NCBI GenBank assembly: GCA_016165875.1
Contig: JABBOT010000014.1
Span: forward strand, 5,596,895 to 5,660,894
Length of the DNA stretch: 64,000 bases
Direction of reading: 5' to 3'
Origin: Acanthopleura granulata
Lineage: Eukaryota > Mollusca > Polyplacophora > Chitonida > Chitonidae
Part shown: in pieces, positions 61,076-64,000 of the stretch
Position numbering within the stretch: the first letter of the stretch is position 1
Layout of the letters: every line of letters starts with the position of its first letter
Program-made: the position numbers and the translations under genes
The notes under the pieces: model-generated
Database searches by the model: none
Seen by the model: the letters and a program-made list of their open reading frames with translations, nothing else
Told to the model about the DNA's origin: nothing

Positions 61076-63407
61076 CCACCTGAAGGTGTTCGTGTCCGCA
61101 AAGGTCAGAATGATTATGATTTCTACGCTCCCTACATCATCTCAGCCGCTGGGGTGTACTCTACGGTGACTAAACTACTGCCCAAAGAGGTAGCCTCCAA
61201 GTCAGGTAAGTCTCACTGTGACAGTTTGGGGTCTGTTCTGCAATGTGTAAACTTCTGCCCGAAGAGGTTGCCTCCAAGTCAGGTAAATCTTATTGTCACA
61301 GTTTGGGGTCTATTCTGCAATGTATAAACTCCTGCCCAAAGAGATCACCTCCAAGTCAGGTAAATCTTACTGTCACAGTTTGGGGTCTGTTCTGCAATGT
61401 ATAAACTTCTCCCCAAAGAAGTTGCCTCCAAGTCAGTTAAGTCTCACTGTCACAGTTTGGGGTCTACTCTGCCGTGACTAAACTCCTGCCCAAAGAGGGC
61501 GCCTCCACATCCGGTATATCTCACTGTCACAGTTTGGGGTCTACTCTGCTGTGACTAAACTCCTGCCCAAAGAGGGCGCCTCCACATCCGGTATATCTCA
61601 CTGTCACGTTTTGGGATCTACTCTGCCGTGACTAAACTCCTGCCCAAAGAGGGCGCCTCCACATCCGGTATATCTCACTGTCACAGTTTGGGGTCTACTC
61701 TGCTGTGACTAAACTCCTGCCCAAAGAGGGCGCCTCCACATCCGGTATGTCTCACTGTCACAGTTTGGGGTCTACTCTGCTGTGACTAAACTCCTGCCCA
61801 AAGAGGGCGCCTCCACATCCGGTATATCTCACTGTCACGTTTTGGGATCTACTCTGCCGTGACTAAACTCCTGCCCAAAGAGGGCACCTCCACATCCGGT
61901 ATATCTCACTGTCACACTTTGGGATCTACTCTGCTGTGACTAAACTCCTGCCCAAAGAGGGCGCCTCCACATCCGGTATGTCTCACTGTCACAGTTTGGG
62001 GTCTACTCTGCCGTGACTAAACTCCTGCCCAAAGAGGGCGGCTCCACATCCGGTATGTCTCACTGTCACAGTTTGGGGTCTACTCTGCCGTGACTAAACT
62101 CCTGCCCAAAGAGGGCGCCTCCACATCCGGTATATCTCACTGTCACAGTTTGGGATCTACTCTGCCGTGACTAAACTCCTGCCCAAAGAGGGCGGCTCCA
62201 CATCCGGTATGTCTCACTGTCCCAGTTTGGGGTCTACTCTGCCGTGACTAAACTCCTGCCCAAAGAGGGCGCCTCCACATCCGGTATATCTCACTGTCAC
62301 AGTTTGGGATCTACTCTGCCGTGACTAAAGTCCTGCTCAAGGAAGTCGCCTCTGTGTCGGGTTAGTCTTGCTATCACACTTTGGGGTCGACTCGTTCATG
62401 ATTGAACTCCTACCTAAAGAGGTTGCTTCCAGATCCAGTAAGTCTGACTGTCACAGTGTTGGTTCTACTCTTAACGTGACTAAACTTCAGCCCAAAGAGG
62501 TCGCCTCCAAGTCAGGTAACTCGCACTGTCGCAGTTTAGGGTCTACTCTACCATGAATAAATCACTGCCCAAAGAGATAGCCTCCAAGTCTAGTAAGTGT
62601 TGGGCCACATTCCAAATGTGTCAAAGTACCAAAGTATTGAAAAGCTGAAAATGCTGTGTATTACTAATTGATCATGAACTGAAGTACTTATTCGGACATT
62701 TCCCAAATTTATAGCATCAAAAACTTCTACATGTACACTTCTTATATTTAGCACCAAATATTCAAAATCTCTTTATTTTCTATATGAACAAACTAAGCAT
62801 GCCAAACCTCCTACATTTCCCATAAGGTTCTCTGGCGGAGGAGGTTAGCGTGCTAGCATAGCTCAAAGACTCCGGTGCCTCTCACCAATGCTGAGGCTGT
62901 GAGTTCAAGTCCAGTTCAAACTGGCTTCCTCTCCGGTCAAACGTGGCGACCTCTGCCAGCAAGCTGCGCATGGTCGTAGGTTTACACTGAGCTTCCTCTC
63001 CAGTCAAACGTGGCGACCTCTGCCAGCAAGCTGCGCATGGTCGTAGGTTTACACTGAGCTCTGCTTCGTTTCCTCCCACCATAATGCTAGTTGCCGTCGT
63101 ATAAGTGAAATATTCCTGAGTACGGCGTAAAACACCTATCAAAAAAATAAATAAGTAAAACAAATACCTTTTCTGTATATGAATACCCAGATATCCCAAA
63201 ACTGTATTTTATTAGGTCTATAGTGTTTTTCATTTATATGTTAGTTGCAGAGCACCGCTGTTATTAGGTTGTTGTTGTTGTTTCAGTGTTATCTACTCTC
63301 CTCACCAAAGTGGAGCCTGGAGCTGCCTGTATGTCTATGTTCATTGGACTGAGAGGCAGTAAGGAAGAGCTGAAATTACCCAGTTACAACACCTGGTCAT
63401 TCACACA
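49500..63407 (+). CDS. RETSAT: All-trans-retinol 13,14-reductase (retinol saturase), first 8 coding exons; incomplete at window end
   Basis: Exons: 49500-49710, 50738-50920, 51852-51961, 52452-52583, 56193-56394, 59788-59985, 61086-61205, 63287-63407. They give about 425 residues; the human protein is 610, so the C-terminal third is outside the window. The start [12 protein letters not shown] begins a membrane anchor ([17 protein letters not shown]) like that of the ER enzyme, then PNPFSR and a family-like linker. Residues 82-105 form the FAD-binding Rossmann motif [20 protein letters not shown] (G87, G89, G92), followed by [14 protein letters not shown]. Later matches are [31 protein letters not shown] and [11 protein letters not shown]. 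The enzyme saturates the 13,14 double bond of retinol. All junctions are GT–AG except the exon 5 donor, apparently GC (56395). Exon 7's edge is tandemly amplified. Confidence 0.93.
51116..51378 (-). mobile_element. SINE family B, near full length, reverse
   Basis: Its reverse complement starts CCATCTCCGTGGCTTGGTGG (A-box-like TGGCTTGGTGG), continues with TTAGAACGTCTGCCTC and GGGATCAAATCTG (B-box-like), and ends with the body GTGTCATGTCTGGTGTCTTC and CGTGATGCTCC. The head is clearly tRNA-like but the body differs from family A. In RETSAT intron 2. Confidence 0.8.
52800..54700. repeat. Composite minisatellite: 127-bp then 42-bp units
   Basis: From 52800 to about 53500 the unit is 127 bp (GGGTTCATAGATGTCAAAAT, GTTAACTACTCTATCAGAGA, then CAAGATCATTTTGAGTATTT and CCAACCGCCCTGTGATAGTG). 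From 53500 to 54690 a 42-bp sub-unit (TTTTGAGATCCAACTGCCCT, GTGATAGTGCCATGTTGAGT) is amplified about 28 times, interrupted by partial 127-bp units. Because 42 is a multiple of three and lacks stops in several frames, open frames of up to 335 codons run across it on both strands. It lies in RETSAT intron 4. Confidence 0.95.
54935..55180. repeat. 61-bp tandem repeat, 4 copies
   Basis: The unit contains GTCACCATCTAGAAAGGTGT, GGGAACTCTAAACCGAAGTC and TTCACCCTCTGATT. Still in RETSAT intron 4. Confidence 0.92.
55181..56192 (+). other. Rest of RETSAT intron 4; nothing recognised
   Basis: AT-rich unique-looking sequence with short open frames that show no family resemblance. Confidence 0.45.
56535..57300. 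repeat. 50-bp-based tandem repeat
   Basis: GTCACAGCCTGAAAGGTTGA, TAGTTACTGTCAGCTGTCAA and GGTAACGCTT form a 50-bp unit that is nearly perfect at 57050-57250. Earlier copies are shorter and more diverged, with a CAGCCTGAAAtGT variant. In RETSAT intron 5. Confidence 0.92.
57301..58770 (+). other. Middle of RETSAT intron 5
   Basis: Mostly unique AT-rich sequence. A short, decayed repeat of GAAACCTAGTGTTCACAG phrases occurs at about 57640-57775. No exon or SINE is recognised. Confidence 0.45.
58775..59160. repeat. 55-bp tandem repeat, ~7 copies
   Basis: The unit contains GCATTCTGGCCAAATGATGT, CCATGGCAAAGGCCAGAACT and GTTAGTCGTCTTTCT. Copies are very similar; GTCCATGGCAAAGGCC includes a CCATGG palindrome. 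In RETSAT intron 5. Confidence 0.92.
60029..60240. mobile_element. Small TIR-element relative, copy 2
   Basis: Starts GACCTAGAATTTTGCCCCCA and is collinear with the 36851 copy (AGAAGTGCAT, then a TAGTCATGGA-like 3' part and ATGCAGTAGTTA flank). Diverged. In RETSAT intron 6. Confidence 0.5.
60500..60660 (+). mobile_element. Diverged SINE family A 3' part
   Basis: Weak but ordered matches: CTGCTGTCATTAAAGCGAAA, TATGCCACTACTAGTACG, then ACACTCAAATAAATCAT and an AAATAAATAAATT tail. Confidence 0.45.
61040..61075 (+). repeat. 36-base T homopolymer at RETSAT exon 7 acceptor
   Basis: An uninterrupted run of about 36 T, followed by CCACCTGAAG and exon 7 at 61086. It serves as an extreme polypyrimidine tract. 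Length is prone to sequencing error and slippage. Confidence 0.85.
61150..62598 (+). repeat. Tandem copies of RETSAT exon 7 3' end plus donor, 77-bp unit (~18 copies)
   Basis: Exon 7 ends TGACTAAACTACTGCCCAAA, GAGGTAGCCTCCAAGTCAG|GTAAGT (donor after 61205). This edge plus intron bases TCTCACTGTCACAGTTTGGG recurs every 77 bp to about 62598. The first copies keep TCAG|GTAAAT. The inner ones have a homogenised variant (GAGGGCGCCTCCACATCCG|GTATAT). The last ones diverge again. The period is not a multiple of three, so the copies are not in one frame. Confidence 0.93.
62834..63163 (+). mobile_element. SINE family A, full length with internal 67-bp duplication
   Basis: Head GGTTAGCGTGCTAGC, B-box region GTGAGTTCAAGTCCAG, body and AAATAAATAAGTAAAA tail. 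The segment CTTCCTCTCC to GTTTACACTGAG (67 bp) occurs twice in tandem. It lies 124 bp before RETSAT exon 8. Confidence 0.9.
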
Positions 63408-63476
63408 GTGAGTTGAGAATTTCATCTAATTTTCAACCTGTTAAATGTACTTTTAATTCCATCACTTACCCTAAAT

Positions 63477-63646
63477 GACCTAAAATTTCGCCCATGACAA
63501 AATAGCTCTCATTTCCTCATTCTGAGAGTTGTATTGATTATATGAAGGTGTTTTGAGGTTTGGCTGTAAGATAGAATGATATCGTACTTGAGAAATTTGG
63601 AGTTTCAGTACCTAAAAATGTGTATTTTGGGGTGAAATTTTTGGTC
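63477..63646. mobile_element. Small TIR element, copy 3 (170 bp)
   Basis: Left end GACCTAAAATTTCGCCC; right end, reverse-complemented, GACCAAAAATTTCACCCC. These are terminal inverted repeats of about 17 bp with few mismatches. No coding capacity. In RETSAT intron 8. Confidence 0.65.
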
Positions 63647-64000
63647 GTTCACAGTAAATTTTCGACCCTGTAAGATGGATGAATCATCCAGAATGTGTCA
63701 CTTCAAGGAAGCTGAACTGTTGTAGGAAACTCAGCAAACAGTAGACCAAACACTGCGCCGAGGCCAAGGTCTTAGGCCCACCTACACAAAGCCACCTTAA
63801 TGGCAGTAACTACCATGGCAACCAGCGCTGAAGGCATCATGTACCCGTGGTGGTTACTTGCTTGTAAGGTTAAGAGGGCTTTGTGACAGTAAGCCTAGGA
63901 CTTTTGTTTTTGTCCCAACCACAGACTTGGTTTTGAAGAGAAAGTGGAGTGTTGAAACACAACAATAAATATACAAAAAAATGTGTAAGGGTTTATTTGA

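Overview
This window is intron-rich animal nuclear DNA. Genes are split into short exons with GT–AG boundaries and are separated by long, repeat-filled introns. The proteins match bilaterian orthologues closely. The many tRNA-derived SINE copies resemble families I associate with molluscs, so a lophotrochozoan, probably a mollusc, is the best guess; that placement is inference. All protein identities come from recalled family sequences, not from a search.

Four genes were reconstructed exon by exon with consistent splice phases. (1) MPLKIP/TTDN1, minus strand, complete, two coding exons (4601 down to 3571). (2) WDR24, plus strand, complete, 18 coding exons (4953 to 34152), about 799 residues; it is a subunit of the GATOR2 complex that controls mTORC1. 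(3) ALDH9A1-type aldehyde dehydrogenase, minus strand, complete, nine coding exons (46826 down to 37593), about 519 residues with a likely mitochondrial presequence. (4) RETSAT (all-trans-retinol 13,14-reductase), plus strand, first eight coding exons (49500 to 63407); the rest lies beyond the window.

Layout: MPLKIP and WDR24 are head to head with 351 bp between start codons, which implies a shared promoter with a perfect CRE site. WDR24 and ALDH9A1 are tail to tail, 3.4 kb apart. ALDH9A1 and RETSAT are head to head, 2.7 kb apart. The genes do not form one pathway. ALDH9A1 and RETSAT are both small-molecule redox enzymes, and WDR24 is a nutrient-signalling subunit.

The introns and flanks hold many minisatellite arrays (periods of about 30 to 127 bp, including a 4 kb array of a 55 bp unit with an 825 bp higher-order period), about 24 SINE copies of two tRNA-derived families, and several inverted-repeat (MITE-like) elements. 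The most unusual pattern is that at least five tandem duplications are built from exon edges, so they carry extra copies of splice donors, a splice acceptor or the end of the reading frame: WDR24 exons 5, 7, 14 and 18, and RETSAT exon 7.
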